Of a DNA stretch of 64,000 bases, positions 7,921 through 16,765 are shown piece by piece. Every line of letters begins with the position of its first letter. Position 1 is the first letter of the stretch. The translations under genes were made by a program, and so were the position numbers. Under the pieces are notes generated by a model. It ran no database searches. It was not told where the DNA came from and saw only the letters and a program-made list of their open reading frames with translations. Origin of the DNA: Conyzicola nivalis_A (lineage in GTDB: Bacteria; Actinomycetota; Actinomycetes; Actinomycetales; Microbacteriaceae); the NCBI RefSeq assembly GCF_040548875.1, contig NZ_JBEPSJ010000001.1, forward strand, positions 434,001 to 498,000, read 5' to 3'.

Positions 7921-8915
7921 CCGCGGTTCGCCACGAGCGCCAGCGCGTACTCGTCCCACCAGACGCCCGCGTTCGGGCCGCCGTTGCACGGTCCGTCGCT
8001 GACCCCCGGATGCTTCACCCACAGCAGGGCGTCGAGCTTGGTGGTGCCCGCCGTCGGCCTCGGGTTCGCTCCGAGCGCCGCGCCGAGCGGGTTGCACCAC
8101 GTTCCCGTCCAGCCGCGGCCGTTGCGCGACACGTCGATCACGTAGTGCTTCCAGCCGACCCGTGACGACAGCTTGCCGGCGTAGTCCGACTCCTGCTGCA
8201 CGGGGTAGAAATTCGAGACATTGGTGAAGAACCCCGTCGCGCGGTCGATGCCCGCGCGTTGCAGCCACACGGCCTGCGCTGCCGGGCCCAGCCAGTTCGA
8301 GTTTCCGCCGTCGAGGTAGGTCGCCAGCCCGGCGTCGGCGAGGATGCCGACGGCCTGCGCGATCAGCGCCGGGCGCCGCTCCACCTCTCCGGCGCACTTG
8401 GCGGCGGCGAGCGAGGAGAGCGAGTCCGGCTCGACCAGGATCACGGCGCCGGTACCGGCGAGCTCCTCGGCGATGACACGGTTCCAGTCGAGATACGCCT
8501 CGTACGTGGTCCCGCCGCCGCTGTGCCCTCCGCAGTCGCGGTACGGGATCGCATAGGTGACGAAGACGAGGGTCGCGCCCTGGGTAGTCGAGCCTTGGGT
8601 TGTCGTGCCTTGGGCGGCGGCGGCGGCCACGTGCCTGCGCAGCTTGCTGCGCATGAGCGGCTCCGCCCACCACTCGCCGAGCCACACCGCCGTCGGCTGC
8701 GCGGCGATCTGCCCCATCGCCGCGGCGCCCGCCGGGTCCCCGGCGGCGAGGAGGCGCGTCTGCGCCCGACTCGCGTCGGTGTCGGCCTCGAGGTATAGGG
8801 GTCTGGAAAACGGAGCGGCTGTCTCGGCGGCGGCCGGGCCCTGTGCACCGGCCAACACGGCCAGGATCACCATCGACGCCGCAATCGACGCCGTCATCGT
8901 TCGAACTCCGCGCAC
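7917..8915 (-). CDS. Secreted glycoside hydrolase family 6 (endo-beta-1,4-glucanase/cellobiohydrolase)
   Basis: The 332-residue protein has a Sec signal peptide (hydrophobic 10-25, likely cleavage near AAA30) followed by a single GH6 barrel and no carbohydrate-binding module. The inverting-enzyme aspartates are in YAIPYRDCGG (Asp127) and ILVEPDSL (Asp164). The C-terminal LLWVKHPGVSDGPCNGG carries the third conserved acid. Paired cysteines match GH6 disulphides. GH6 enzymes cut beta-1,4-glucan from cellulose. The GTG start at 8915 is preceded by a GGGGGTGG site. The segment TTTQGSTTQG around residue 105 is a low-complexity loop absent from the neighbouring paralogue. An opening-loop endoglucanase is likelier than an exo-enzyme, but this is inference. 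Confidence 0.9.
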   Translation of the reverse strand: MRGVRTMTASIAASMVILAVLAGAQGPAAAETAAPFSRPLYLEADTDASRAQTRLLAAGDPAGAAAMGQIAAQPTAVWLGEWWAEPLMRSKLRRHVAAAAAQGTTTQGSTTQGATLVFVTYAIPYRDCGGHSGGGTTYEAYLDWNRVIAEELAGTGAVILVEPDSLSSLAAAKCAGEVERRPALIAQAVGILADAGLATYLDGGNSNWLGPAAQAVWLQRAGIDRATGFFTNVSNFYPVQQESDYAGKLSSRVGWKHYVIDVSRNGRGWTGTWCNPLGAALGANPRPTAGTTKLDALLWVKHPGVSDGPCNGGPNAGVWWDEYALALVANRG

Positions 8916-9057
8916 AACCCACCCCCGGGTATCGCTCGTCGCAGGATGACTCGGGTTCTGCCCTCACAGGCTAGGCGGCGCGCTCGCGCCTGTCCCTACC
9001 CGCGTTCGGGGCGGTCCGGGTGCGGAGCGGGAACGGGGCGGCGGGCGCGGGGCGGAG

Positions 9058-10119
9058 CTAGTCCGACTTCTTGTCCGTCGCAGCGGGCCGGTTGTCGACC
9101 AGGTCGAGCGCCTGCTGCTCCCACCACTGGCCAGCCTTGGGGCCGCCGTTGCACGCTCCGTCGCTGACGCCGGGGTGCTTGATCCAGAGCAGGGCGTCGA
9201 GGTTGGTGCTCTCGCTCGTCGTCACGACGGGAGGCTGTCCGAGCGCGGCACCGGTCGGGTTGCACCAGTCGCCCTTCCACCCGTTGCCGTTCCGCGAGAC
9301 GTCGATCACGAAGCGCTTGTCGCCGATCATGGCCGAAAGCGCCTCCGCATACTCGCGCTCCTCGTCGACGCGGTAGAAGTTCGACACGTTGGTGAAGAAT
9401 CCGCGGGCGCCGGCCACCCCCGCCTCGGTCAGGAGCTCGGCCATCTGCTTCTCGGGCACCCAGTTGTTGTTGCCGGCGTCGAGGTACGAGGTCAGCCCCG
9501 CCTCGGTGAACGCGTCGACGGCGCCCTTGATGAGGCCGGGCCGGGTCTCCCGCTCGCTCGCGCACTTCTCCGCCTTGAGCATCGCCAGCGAGTCGGGCTC
9601 GACGATCATGACGGCGCCGGTCCCGCGCAGCTGCTCAGCCAGGGCGCGCACCCAGCCCGCGTAGTCGTCCGACTCGTGGCCGCCGGCCGAGAGGCCGCCG
9701 CAGTCGCGGTTCGGAATGGCGTAGACGACGAAGACGAGCGTCGTGCCGTCGGCCCTGGCCTCGGCGGCGTACTCCCCGAGCACCGCGGGCATCTTCTCCT
9801 CGGTCAGCCACTCGCCGAGCCAGATCGCGGTCGGCTGCCGGCTGATCTCGGCGATCTTCCTGGCCTTCTCCTTCTCGCCCTTGGCGACGAGCTGCTGCTC
9901 GACGACCATCGCCTCCGAGCGAGGATCGAGGAACGGACCGCCGGGGAAGATCTGGCTGCTCGTCTTCTCGCCCGCGCTGTGGGTGGGGGTGGGGCTCGCG
10001 GATGACTCGGGGCCGGTCCCGGCGGACGGCGCGGCACAGCCGCTCGCGGCGAGCGCGACGAAGGCGGTGATGGCGGCGACGATGCCCAACCGAGAAATGG
10101 AAGGTGTGGTCGTACGCAC
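9058..10119 (-). CDS. Lipoprotein-anchored glycoside hydrolase family 6
   Basis: The 353-residue GH6 enzyme is paralogous to the gene at 7917. It has a lipobox LAASGC (Cys28), a Ser/Thr/Pro linker to about residue 55, then the GH6 domain with VVYAIPNRDCGG (Asp139), MIVEPDSL (Asp176) and LLWIKHPGVSDGACNGG. The catalytic layout matches the first copy, but this one should stay tethered to the outer face of the membrane. The GTG start at 10119 is preferred because the signal peptide begins there and GGGGGC precedes it. The open frame continues far upstream without coding character. The two genes run in the same direction, 142 bases apart, and probably arose by duplication. Confidence 0.88.
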   Translation of the reverse strand: MRTTTPSISRLGIVAAITAFVALAASGCAAPSAGTGPESSASPTPTHSAGEKTSSQIFPGGPFLDPRSEAMVVEQQLVAKGEKEKARKIAEISRQPTAIWLGEWLTEEKMPAVLGEYAAEARADGTTLVFVVYAIPNRDCGGLSAGGHESDDYAGWVRALAEQLRGTGAVMIVEPDSLAMLKAEKCASERETRPGLIKGAVDAFTEAGLTSYLDAGNNNWVPEKQMAELLTEAGVAGARGFFTNVSNFYRVDEEREYAEALSAMIGDKRFVIDVSRNGNGWKGDWCNPTGAALGQPPVVTTSESTNLDALLWIKHPGVSDGACNGGPKAGQWWEQQALDLVDNRPAATDKKSD

Positions 10120-10226
10120 GGCGCCCCCAGCCAGGTGGTGAGGTTCAAGGTTCGCACGGGGTCCGTGCGGCTGGCAAACGACGCACAGCCGATCCGGAGG
10201 TGCCGCGCGAGGCGCGGCTGCGAGAT

Positions 10227-11114
10227 CTAGGCCGGGAGTGGGAACCGGGCGGCGAGGAGGCCGAGCAGGGCAGCGACCGCCGGACTCGGGTTCGCGCGAC
10301 TCGCGACGCTCAGGCTCCACGCGACGACCGGGTCGACGAGCGGCACGGCGACGGTTCCCGCCGGGGGCGTGAGGCCCAGGGCCGGCACGACGGCCACACC
10401 GAGGTCGGCCGCGACGAAGCGGGGAATCTCGCCCAGGTCGCTCACCACTGTGGAGACGGCGCGGGTGATTCCCGCCTCGGCGAAGGCGCGCTCGATGACG
10501 ACCCGGTTGCCGAAGCCTTCGGGGGAGTCGACGAACCTCTCCTGCGCGAGGTCGTGCATGGTCACGCCGTCGCGGGCGGCGAGTGGATGCCCCTGCGGAA
10601 GCACGGCGACGAAGCGGGTCTGGGCGAGCACGAGAACGTCGAGTCCCGCGAGGTCGCGCGCGGGGAGGCCCATGAACGCGACGTCGACCCGGCCGCGGCG
10701 CACGTCGTCGGCGAGACCGGTGGAGCCGGACGCCGAGGCCCCGAGCTGCAGGTCGACGAGGGGATGCGACGCGTGGAACTCGCCGAACAACGCGGGGAGG
10801 TCGACGAAGCCGATGTTCGTGAAGATGCCGACCCGCAGCCGGCCGCGGATGCCGGCGGTCGACGCGGCGGCCGCGCTGCGCACCCGGTCGACCGCCTCCA
10901 GCGCGAGCCGCGCCTCCGGCAGCAGCACCTCGCCCGCGGGGGTGAGGGCGACGCTCTTCGTCGACCGCAGGAACAACGCTGCCCCGACGTCGGCCTCCAG
11001 CGCCCGGATCCCGGCCGAGACGGTGGACTGCACGGCGAACATGCGGGCCGCGGCCCGGGTGAAATTGAGCTCCTCCGCGACGGCGACGAAATACTCCAGT
11101 TGGCGGGTCTCCAT
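10227..11114 (-). CDS. LysR-family transcriptional regulator
   Basis: The 295-residue protein has a winged HTH at residues 1-60 (METRQLEYFVAVAEELNFTR, then AARMFAVQSTVSAGIRALE) and a periplasmic-binding-like effector domain from about residue 90 (RGRLRVGIFTNIGFVDLPAL). LysR proteins are tetramers that activate or repress a divergently transcribed gene when a ligand binds. The divergent neighbour is the MFS transporter at 11195, only 80 bases away. The likeliest role is control of that exporter. A candidate site is visible at 11123-11137. Confidence 0.9.
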   Translation of the reverse strand: METRQLEYFVAVAEELNFTRAAARMFAVQSTVSAGIRALEADVGAALFLRSTKSVALTPAGEVLLPEARLALEAVDRVRSAAAASTAGIRGRLRVGIFTNIGFVDLPALFGEFHASHPLVDLQLGASASGSTGLADDVRRGRVDVAFMGLPARDLAGLDVLVLAQTRFVAVLPQGHPLAARDGVTMHDLAQERFVDSPEGFGNRVVIERAFAEAGITRAVSTVVSDLGEIPRFVAADLGVAVVPALGLTPPAGTVAVPLVDPVVAWSLSVASRANPSPAVAALLGLLAARFPLPA

Positions 11115-11122
11115 GCCTCATT

Positions 11123-11137
11123 ATCGATGAGACCGAT
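11123..11137. promoter_or_regulatory. Candidate operator for the LysR regulator
   Basis: ATCGAT-GAG-ACCGAT is a near-perfect inverted repeat with a three-base centre, in the 80-base gap between the divergent lysR and MFS genes. It fits the length of a T-N11-A LysR box but was found by eye only. Confidence 0.4.
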
Positions 11138-11194
11138 CACCGTATGCAATATCAGTCGTTGGACACGATGGATCGGTCGGCGCAGAGTTGACCC

Positions 11195-12409
11195 ATGACC
11201 GTTCTCGCTCCCACACCCTCCCGCTTCCAGCTCCGCCACGGCGCGGGTTTCTGGGTCATCGCCGCAGCCTTCCTCACGGTGATGGCGTTCTCCACCGTGC
11301 CGACCCCGCTCTACGCGCTGTACCAGCAGCGCGACGAGTTCGCCACGTTCCTCATCACGGTGATCTTCGCCGCCTACGGCGTCGGCGTGATGGCGAGCCT
11401 CTACTTCGCCGGGCACGTGAGCGACTGGCTCGGCCGGCGGAGGATCATCCTCATCGCCGTGCTCGTCGAGATCGTCGCGGCCGTCGTGTTCCTGCTCTGG
11501 CCCGACGTACCCGGGCTGATCGTCGCGCGCTTCGTCAACGGCGTCGGCGTCGGCATGCTCACCGCCACGGCGACCGCGCACCTCAGCGAACTGCGCGCCG
11601 TCGCGCGGCCCGACGAGGGTCCGTCCACCTCGGGCACGGTGTCGAGCTTCGTCAACATCGGCGGGCTGGCCCTCGGCGCGCTCGTCTCCGGGGTGCTCGC
11701 CCAATACGTCGTGGCGCCGCTCGTCGTGCCGTACGCGCTGTTCCTCGTTCTCCTCGTCGCGGCCGCGGTCGCCGTCTGGTTCGTTCCCGAGACCGTCGAA
11801 CGGCTCGAGGAACGGCCGGCGTACCGCCCGCAGCGGGTGTCGCTCCCCGCTGCATCCCGCTCGACGTTCTTCGCTGCCGCGGCCGGCGCCTTCTCGGCGT
11901 TCGCGATCTTCGGCCTCTTCACCTCCCTGGCTCCGACCTTCCTCGCGTCGACGCTGCACGAACCGTCGCGACTCGTCGCCGGCGCGGTCACCTTCGTGGT
12001 GTTCGCGGCCGCCGCGATCTCGCAGGTGCTCACGGCGCGGCTGAGCCAGGCGCGTCAGCTCGCGCTCGCGGTCGCGCTCATGGCGTCGGGGCTGATCGCG
12101 ATGGCGGCGGGCGTGCTCGTCGCGAGCCTGCCGCTCTTCGTCGTCGCCGGCATCGGGGCGGGCGCGGGCGTCGGCATCCTGTTCCGCGCCTCGATCGGCG
12201 TCGCGGCGTCGCTCGCGAGCGGACCGTCGCGCGGCGAGATCCTGGCGGCGCTGTTCCTCGTCGCCTACGCGGGCATGTCGATCCCGGTGCTGCTCATCGG
12301 GCTCGCGCTGGCCTTCCTGCCGAGCACGACCGTGCTCGTGGGCTTCGCCGCCGTCATCCTGGTGCTGGTGCTCGTGTCAGGCTCGCGCATGATCGCGACG
12401 CGTCGCTAG
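11195..12409 (+). CDS. Major facilitator superfamily transporter
   Basis: The 404-residue protein has twelve predicted membrane helices. The MFS motif between helices 2 and 3 reads YFAGHVSDWLGRRRI, and PETVERLEERPAYRP marks the central cytoplasmic loop. It is a proton-coupled antiporter by family; the substrate (drug, sugar or metabolite) cannot be told. Helix 1 follows a short basic N terminus. It is divergent from the LysR gene, which probably regulates it. The gene ends only 63 bases before the structured leader of pnp, with no clear terminator of its own unless the hairpin at 12494-12517 serves as one. Confidence 0.87.
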   Translation: MTVLAPTPSRFQLRHGAGFWVIAAAFLTVMAFSTVPTPLYALYQQRDEFATFLITVIFAAYGVGVMASLYFAGHVSDWLGRRRIILIAVLVEIVAAVVFLLWPDVPGLIVARFVNGVGVGMLTATATAHLSELRAVARPDEGPSTSGTVSSFVNIGGLALGALVSGVLAQYVVAPLVVPYALFLVLLVAAAVAVWFVPETVERLEERPAYRPQRVSLPAASRSTFFAAAAGAFSAFAIFGLFTSLAPTFLASTLHEPSRLVAGAVTFVVFAAAAISQVLTARLSQARQLALAVALMASGLIAMAAGVLVASLPLFVVAGIGAGAGVGILFRASIGVAASLASGPSRGEILAALFLVAYAGMSIPVLLIGLALAFLPSTTVLVGFAAVILVLVLVSGSRMIATRR

Positions 12410-12472
12410 AGGGTTTCGCCGGGCCTGCTGGTAGTCTGATGGGGCAACACCATGGAGCAGGCTGGCGGAACG

Positions 12473-12538
12473 CTGGTCAGTGGTGGTGAGATTCCAGATG
12501 CGTCGACATCCATCTGGCGTTTTTCTACTGTTGACCAG
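12473..12538 (+). promoter_or_regulatory. Nested stem-loop in the pnp leader with U-run (attenuator or terminator)
   Basis: An outer stem CTGGTCA (12473-12479) with TGACCAG (12532-12538) encloses an inner hairpin CCAGATG (12494-12500) with CATCTGG (12511-12517). The inner hairpin is followed by TTTTT at 12520-12524. The inner hairpin plus U-run looks like an intrinsic terminator. It could end the MFS transcript or attenuate pnp. Confidence 0.5.
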
Positions 12539-12605
12539 ACATGCGTCCCAATCTGGGGAAAGTCCCAACACTGGGTATAGGCGCGCGTACACATATCTGT
12601 GTGTC

Positions 12606-12655
12606 TTACGGCCCCTGCTCCTCGACGAGTCCTCTCCATACGGGAGCGGACGTAA
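12606..12655 (+). promoter_or_regulatory. pnp: Long hairpin directly before the pnp ribosome site
   Basis: TTACG (12606-12610) pairs with CGTAA (12651-12655), and the CC-GCTCC portion of 12612-12621 pairs with GGAGCGG before it. A small CTCGACGAG hairpin is possible in the loop. The ribosome site AGAGGAG starts six bases after the stem. PNPase of E. coli controls its own messenger through such a double-stranded leader cut by RNase III; a similar role here is inference. Confidence 0.5.
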
Positions 12656-12678
12656 AACAAAGAGGAGAAACCCCCACC

Positions 12679-14958
12679 ATGGAGGGTCCAGAAATCAAAT
12701 TCGCCGAAGCCGTTCTCGATAACGGCAAGTTCGGCACGCGCACCGTGCGCTTCGAAACCGGTCGTCTCGCACAGCAGGCACAGGGCGCGATCGCGGCCTA
12801 CCTCGACGAAGACACCATGATCCTCAGCGCGACCAGCGCTGGCAAGCACCCCCGCGAGGGCTTCGACTTCTTCCCCCTCACGGTGGACGTCGAAGAGCGT
12901 TCCTACGCTGCAGGCAAGATCCCGGGCTCGTTCTTCCGTCGCGAAGGCCGTCCCTCGACCGAGGCCATCCTCGTCTGCCGTCTCATCGACCGCCCCCTGC
13001 GCCCGACCTTCGTCGAAGGCCTGCGCAACGAGGTCCAGGTCGTCATCACGGTGCTGAGCATCGCGCCCGACGAGTTCTACGACGCTCTCGCCATCAACGC
13101 GGCATCGCTGTCGACGCAGATCTCGGGCCTTCCGTTCTACGGTCCCATCGGCGGCATCCGCCTCGCACTGATCAACGACCAGTGGGTCGCGTTCCCCAAG
13201 TACTCGCAGCTGGAAGAGGCCGTGTTCGACCTCACCGTCGCCGGCCGCCTCGTCACCGATGCCGATGGCAACGAAGACGTCGCGATCATGATGGTGGAGG
13301 CAGAAGCCACCGAGAACAGCTGGGACCTCATCAAGGCCGGCGCCACGAAGCCCGACGAGACCGTCGTCGCCCAGGGCCTCGAGGCATCCAAGCCGTTCCT
13401 CAAGCAGCTCATCAAGGCCCAGCTCGAGGTCGCAGCGCAGGCCGCGAAGCCGATCGCCGCGTACCCGGTCTTCCCGCCGTACCAGCAGGCCACCTACGAC
13501 TCGGTCGCGGGCTTCGCCTACGAAGAGCTCAAGGGCGTCTACCAAATCGCCGACAAGGTCGCCCGCCAGGACGCCGACGACGAGCTCAAGGACCGCGTCA
13601 AGGCGCACGTCGCAGCCGAGATCGAATCGGGCAAGCTCGACGCGAGCGCCACGGGTGAGATATCCGCCGCCTACAAGTCGGTCAGCAAGAAGGTCATGCG
13701 CACCCGCGTCCTGACCGAGGGAATCCGCATCGACGGCCGTGGCCTGTCCGACATCCGCGCGCTCGACGCCGAGGTGCAGGTCATTCCCCGCGTCCACGGT
13801 TCGGCGATCTTCCAGCGCGGCGAGACCCAGATCCTGGGCGTCACCACGCTGAACATGCTCAAGATGGAGCAGCAGATCGACTCCCTCGCGCCTGTCACCA
13901 AGAAGCGCTATATGCACCACTACAACTTCCCGCCCTACTCGACCGGTGAGACCGGCCGCGTCGGTTCGCCGAAGCGTCGCGAGATCGGGCACGGCTTCCT
14001 CGCCGAGCGCGCCATCGCACCGGTTCTGCCTCCCCGCGAGGAGTTCCCCTACGCGATCCGCCAGGTGTCCGAGGCTCTCGGCTCCAACGGTTCGACGTCG
14101 ATGGGCTCCGTCTGCGCCTCGACCCTGTCGCTGCTCAACGCCGGTGTGCCGCTGCGCGCACCGGTCGCCGGCATCGCCATGGGCCTCATCTCCGACGAGA
14201 TCGACGGAGTGACGCGCTACGCGGCACTCACCGACATCCTCGGCGCTGAAGACGCTCTCGGCGACATGGACTTCAAGGTCGCCGGCACCAGCGAGTTCGT
14301 CACCGCGATCCAGCTCGACACGAAGCTCGCCGGCCTACCCTCCTCCGTTCTGGATGGCGCGCTCAAGCAGGCCAAGGAGGCTCGCACCGCGATCCTCGCC
14401 GTGATCAACGCTGCGATCGACGCTCCCGACGAGATGGCCCCCACGGCGCCTCGCGTGATCTCGGTGCAGATCCCGATCGACAAGATCGGCGAGCTGATCG
14501 GCCCGAAGGGCAAGACGATCAACCAGATCCAGGACGACACCGGAGCCGACATCTCGATCGAGGACGACGGAACCGTGTACATCGGTGCTGTCGACGGTCC
14601 TTCGGCCGAGGCCGCCCGTGCCGCCGTCAACGCGATCGCCAACCCGCTCAACCCCGAGGTCGGGGAACGCTTCCTGGGAACGGTCGTCAAGATCGCGACC
14701 TTCGGTGCGTTCGTCTCGCTCACCCCGGGCAAGGACGGCCTGCTCCACATCAGCGAGGTTCGTAAGCTCGCCGGTGGAAAGCGCGTCGAGAACGTCGAAG
14801 ACGTGCTCGTGGTCGGCCAGAAGATCCAGGTCGAGATCACCAAGATCGACGACCGCGGAAAGCTGTCGCTCGCTCCCGTCGAGGACGAGACCGCCGGTGG
14901 AGACACCGAGGGTAGCGCCGCGGCCAGCGAGGGTCCCGAGGCTCCCGCAGAAGGCTGA
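12679..14958 (+). CDS. pnp: Polyribonucleotide nucleotidyltransferase (PNPase)
   Basis: The 759-residue phosphorolytic 3'-5' exoribonuclease of RNA decay has two RNase PH domains (about 10-150 and 345-560), a helical domain between them, a KH domain (about 595-655, IDKIGELIGPKGKTINQIQ) and a C-terminal S1 domain (about 660-732, FLGTVVKIATFGAFVSL). The second core carries GRGLSDIRALD, the phosphate-binding FQRGETQILGVTT, and LGAEDALGDMDFKVAGT with the catalytic acids. The ATG at 12679 follows AGAGGAG and starts the family-conserved MEGPEIKFAEAVLDNG. rpsO, the usual upstream partner, is absent here. Transcription ends at the strong terminator at 15009. Confidence 0.97.
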   Translation: MEGPEIKFAEAVLDNGKFGTRTVRFETGRLAQQAQGAIAAYLDEDTMILSATSAGKHPREGFDFFPLTVDVEERSYAAGKIPGSFFRREGRPSTEAILVCRLIDRPLRPTFVEGLRNEVQVVITVLSIAPDEFYDALAINAASLSTQISGLPFYGPIGGIRLALINDQWVAFPKYSQLEEAVFDLTVAGRLVTDADGNEDVAIMMVEAEATENSWDLIKAGATKPDETVVAQGLEASKPFLKQLIKAQLEVAAQAAKPIAAYPVFPPYQQATYDSVAGFAYEELKGVYQIADKVARQDADDELKDRVKAHVAAEIESGKLDASATGEISAAYKSVSKKVMRTRVLTEGIRIDGRGLSDIRALDAEVQVIPRVHGSAIFQRGETQILGVTTLNMLKMEQQIDSLAPVTKKRYMHHYNFPPYSTGETGRVGSPKRREIGHGFLAERAIAPVLPPREEFPYAIRQVSEALGSNGSTSMGSVCASTLSLLNAGVPLRAPVAGIAMGLISDEIDGVTRYAALTDILGAEDALGDMDFKVAGTSEFVTAIQLDTKLAGLPSSVLDGALKQAKEARTAILAVINAAIDAPDEMAPTAPRVISVQIPIDKIGELIGPKGKTINQIQDDTGADISIEDDGTVYIGAVDGPSAEAARAAVNAIANPLNPEVGERFLGTVVKIATFGAFVSLTPGKDGLLHISEVRKLAGGKRVENVEDVLVVGQKIQVEITKIDDRGKLSLAPVEDETAGGDTEGSAAASEGPEAPAEG

Positions 14959-15008
14959 TAGCCTGATGGTTCTGCTCGAGGCCTCTCGCCAGGCGCTCGA
15001 GTAAGACG

Positions 15009-15042
15009 GAGAAGCCCCTCACCGCAAGGTGGGGGGCTTCTC
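15009..15042 (+). terminator. Intrinsic terminator after pnp
   Basis: GGAGAAGCCCCTCACC and GGTGGGGGGCTTCTC form a 13- to 14-pair stem around a GCAA loop, 50 bases past the pnp stop. The rest of 14959-15333 holds only the tandem repeat at 15051 and the region before the aldo/keto reductase; no gene is seen. Confidence 0.85.
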
Positions 15043-15050
15043 TGCGTCGC

Positions 15051-15086
15051 GTTCCCTGAGCCTGTCGCGTTCCCTGGGTCTGGGGA
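15051..15086 (+). repeat. Tandem 18-base repeat containing the REP-like core
   Basis: GTTCCCTGAGCCTGTCGC (15051-15068) is followed by a diverged copy GTTCCCTGGGTCTGGGGA. The first unit contains CCCTGAGCCTGTCG, the core also seen at 6337, 45040 and 52789. Confidence 0.5.
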
Positions 15087-15333
15087 GCGCGCGCAAAGCC
15101 CAGTTCGGGGGTGATTTCGGCCAGAATGTGACGGGCAGAAGTCCGATCGGCTACGGGCTGATAACGATCGCCGTGTCGCGGCGGAAATGTCGGGGGCTGC
15201 GCATATTCTCGGAGCAAGCCAGTCAGCGGGACTGGCGCCGTCTATCCCGAGGCGGTGCAAGCCGAGCGTTGTCGTGACTCAGTGTTGTCGTGACGCGGAG
15301 CAGAGCGGCATTGTGTACCCGGGGGAACGAAGC

Positions 15334-16344
15334 ATGACGAGTGTGATGGACACGAGAATGGCCGACACGAAACTGGCGACGACCAGCACCGGCCCCGTGG
15401 CGAGCTCCCCGTCGGCCCTCCGCTCCGTGAACCGCCAGCTGGGCGCGTCAGACCTGCACGTCTTCCCTCTCGCCATGAGCGGCAACGTCTTCGGCTGGAC
15501 CTCAGACGTTGTCGCCACCAACGCGATCCTCGACTCCTACGCCGACGCCGGCGGCAACTTCATCGACACGGCCGACTCCTACGCCGCTGGCCGCAGCGAG
15601 ATCATGATCGGCAACTGGATGCGCGACCGCCGCAACCGCCGAGACATGGTCGTGGCGACCAAGGTCGGCAAGAGCGCCGACAACCCGGGTCTCTCGGCCC
15701 GCGCCCTCACCGCGTCGGTGCATGCCTCCCTGGAGCGCCTGCGCACCGGCTACGTCGACCTCCTGTACCTGCACGTCGACGACGAGTCCGTTCCCTTCGA
15801 AGAGACCCTGTTCGCGGTCGACGAGCTCATCCGCGCGGGCAAGGTGCGCTACTTCGGTGTCTCCGACCACACCGGCAACCGGCTGATCGAGGCTCGCATC
15901 GCCTCCGGGCAGATGGGCATCGCGCCCATGGTCGCCCTGCAGAACCACTACAACCTCATGCACCGCGGCGAGTACGAGGGCGACCTGGCGCGCGTCGCCG
16001 ACCGTCAGGGGCTCGGCGTGATGCCGCGGTTCGCCCTGGCGAGCGGCTTCCTCACCGGCAAGTACCGATCGCGCGGCGACCTCGCGAAGAACGAGCGCGG
16101 GGGAGAGGCGGCAAAGTACGTCAACCGCCGCGGTCACAAGGTGCTCTCCGTGCTCGACCGCGTAGCGGCATCGCACGAGGCATCCGTCGCCACCGTGGCC
16201 TTGGCGTGGCTGCTCACCAAGCCCAACGTCGTCGCCCCCGTCGCCTCGGCGAGTCGGCCCGAGCAGGTGGCCGACCTGACCGCCGCCGCTCGCCTGCAGC
16301 TCACGCGCGCGCAGGTCGCCGAGCTCGACAGGGTCAGCGCCTGA
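15334..16344 (+). CDS. Aldo/keto reductase
   Basis: The 336-residue NADPH-dependent (beta/alpha)8 oxidoreductase carries the catalytic tetrad segments NFIDTADSYAAGRSE (Asp and Tyr), MVVATKVGK (Lys) and LLYLHVDDESVP (His). It ends in the cofactor-binding VAPVASASRPEQVADL. The family reduces aldehydes and ketones; the subfamily (AKR11/12-like) is typical of sugar aldehydes and general carbonyl detoxification, but the substrate is open. The ATG at 15334 follows GGGGGA, and the open frame further upstream is not conserved. Twenty poorly conserved residues precede the barrel. Its stop codon lies within an 18-base tandem duplication. Confidence 0.9.
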   Translation: MTSVMDTRMADTKLATTSTGPVASSPSALRSVNRQLGASDLHVFPLAMSGNVFGWTSDVVATNAILDSYADAGGNFIDTADSYAAGRSEIMIGNWMRDRRNRRDMVVATKVGKSADNPGLSARALTASVHASLERLRTGYVDLLYLHVDDESVPFEETLFAVDELIRAGKVRYFGVSDHTGNRLIEARIASGQMGIAPMVALQNHYNLMHRGEYEGDLARVADRQGLGVMPRFALASGFLTGKYRSRGDLAKNERGGEAAKYVNRRGHKVLSVLDRVAASHEASVATVALAWLLTKPNVVAPVASASRPEQVADLTAAARLQLTRAQVAELDRVSA

Positions 16345-16373
16345 GACCAGCTAGACGCCTGAGACCAGCTAGA
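16338..16373. repeat. 18-base tandem duplication covering two convergent stop codons
   Basis: CGCCTGAGACCAGCTAGA occurs at 16338-16355 and again at 16356-16373. The first copy holds the stop of the aldo/keto reductase, the second the stop of the convergent membrane protein; each copy contains both sequences. Confidence 0.9.
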
Positions 16374-16704
16374 ACAGGCCGGGGATCGCGAGCCAGCCCA
16401 GCGCCGTCAGCAGCACGACGGTGTTCAGCACGAGCGCCACGATCGTCAGCGTCGGGCGTCCGCCGCGGCCACCGGTCACGAGAGTGAGCACGAGCACCAC
16501 CTCGAGCGCTATCGACAGGATCACGAGGCTCAGCGGCGCCGGCAGGGCGACGAAGAAGGTGAGGATCATCAGCACCGCGAGCACCAGCTGCACCACCGCC
16601 AGCGCCTTCGACTTGCGGCTCTTGCGAAGCCGGGCGACGCCGTCGAGGAGGGCGAACACCGCTGCGAGCACGGTGATGACGGTCAGCACGTTGATAGTGA
16701 TCAT
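16369..16704 (-). CDS. Small integral membrane protein, four helices, unknown function
   Basis: The 111-residue protein is almost wholly hydrophobic, with four predicted membrane helices (about 4-22, 36-54, 57-77 and 87-108) and a basic loop RLRKSRKSK after the first, which places that loop in the cytoplasm. No signal peptide, catalytic residue or known domain is visible. It is convergent with the aldo/keto reductase and divergent from the M16 protease gene, so it is probably a single-gene unit. ATG start at 16704. No function assigned. Confidence 0.65.
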   Translation of the reverse strand: MITINVLTVITVLAAVFALLDGVARLRKSRKSKALAVVQLVLAVLMILTFFVALPAPLSLVILSIALEVVLVLTLVTGGRGGRPTLTIVALVLNTVVLLTALGWLAIPGLF

Positions 16705-16765
16705 CAGGTCACGATAGCGGTTGCCCGGTCCCGCCCCGATATTGGCCGCCCCGCGCGGCCTAGCG

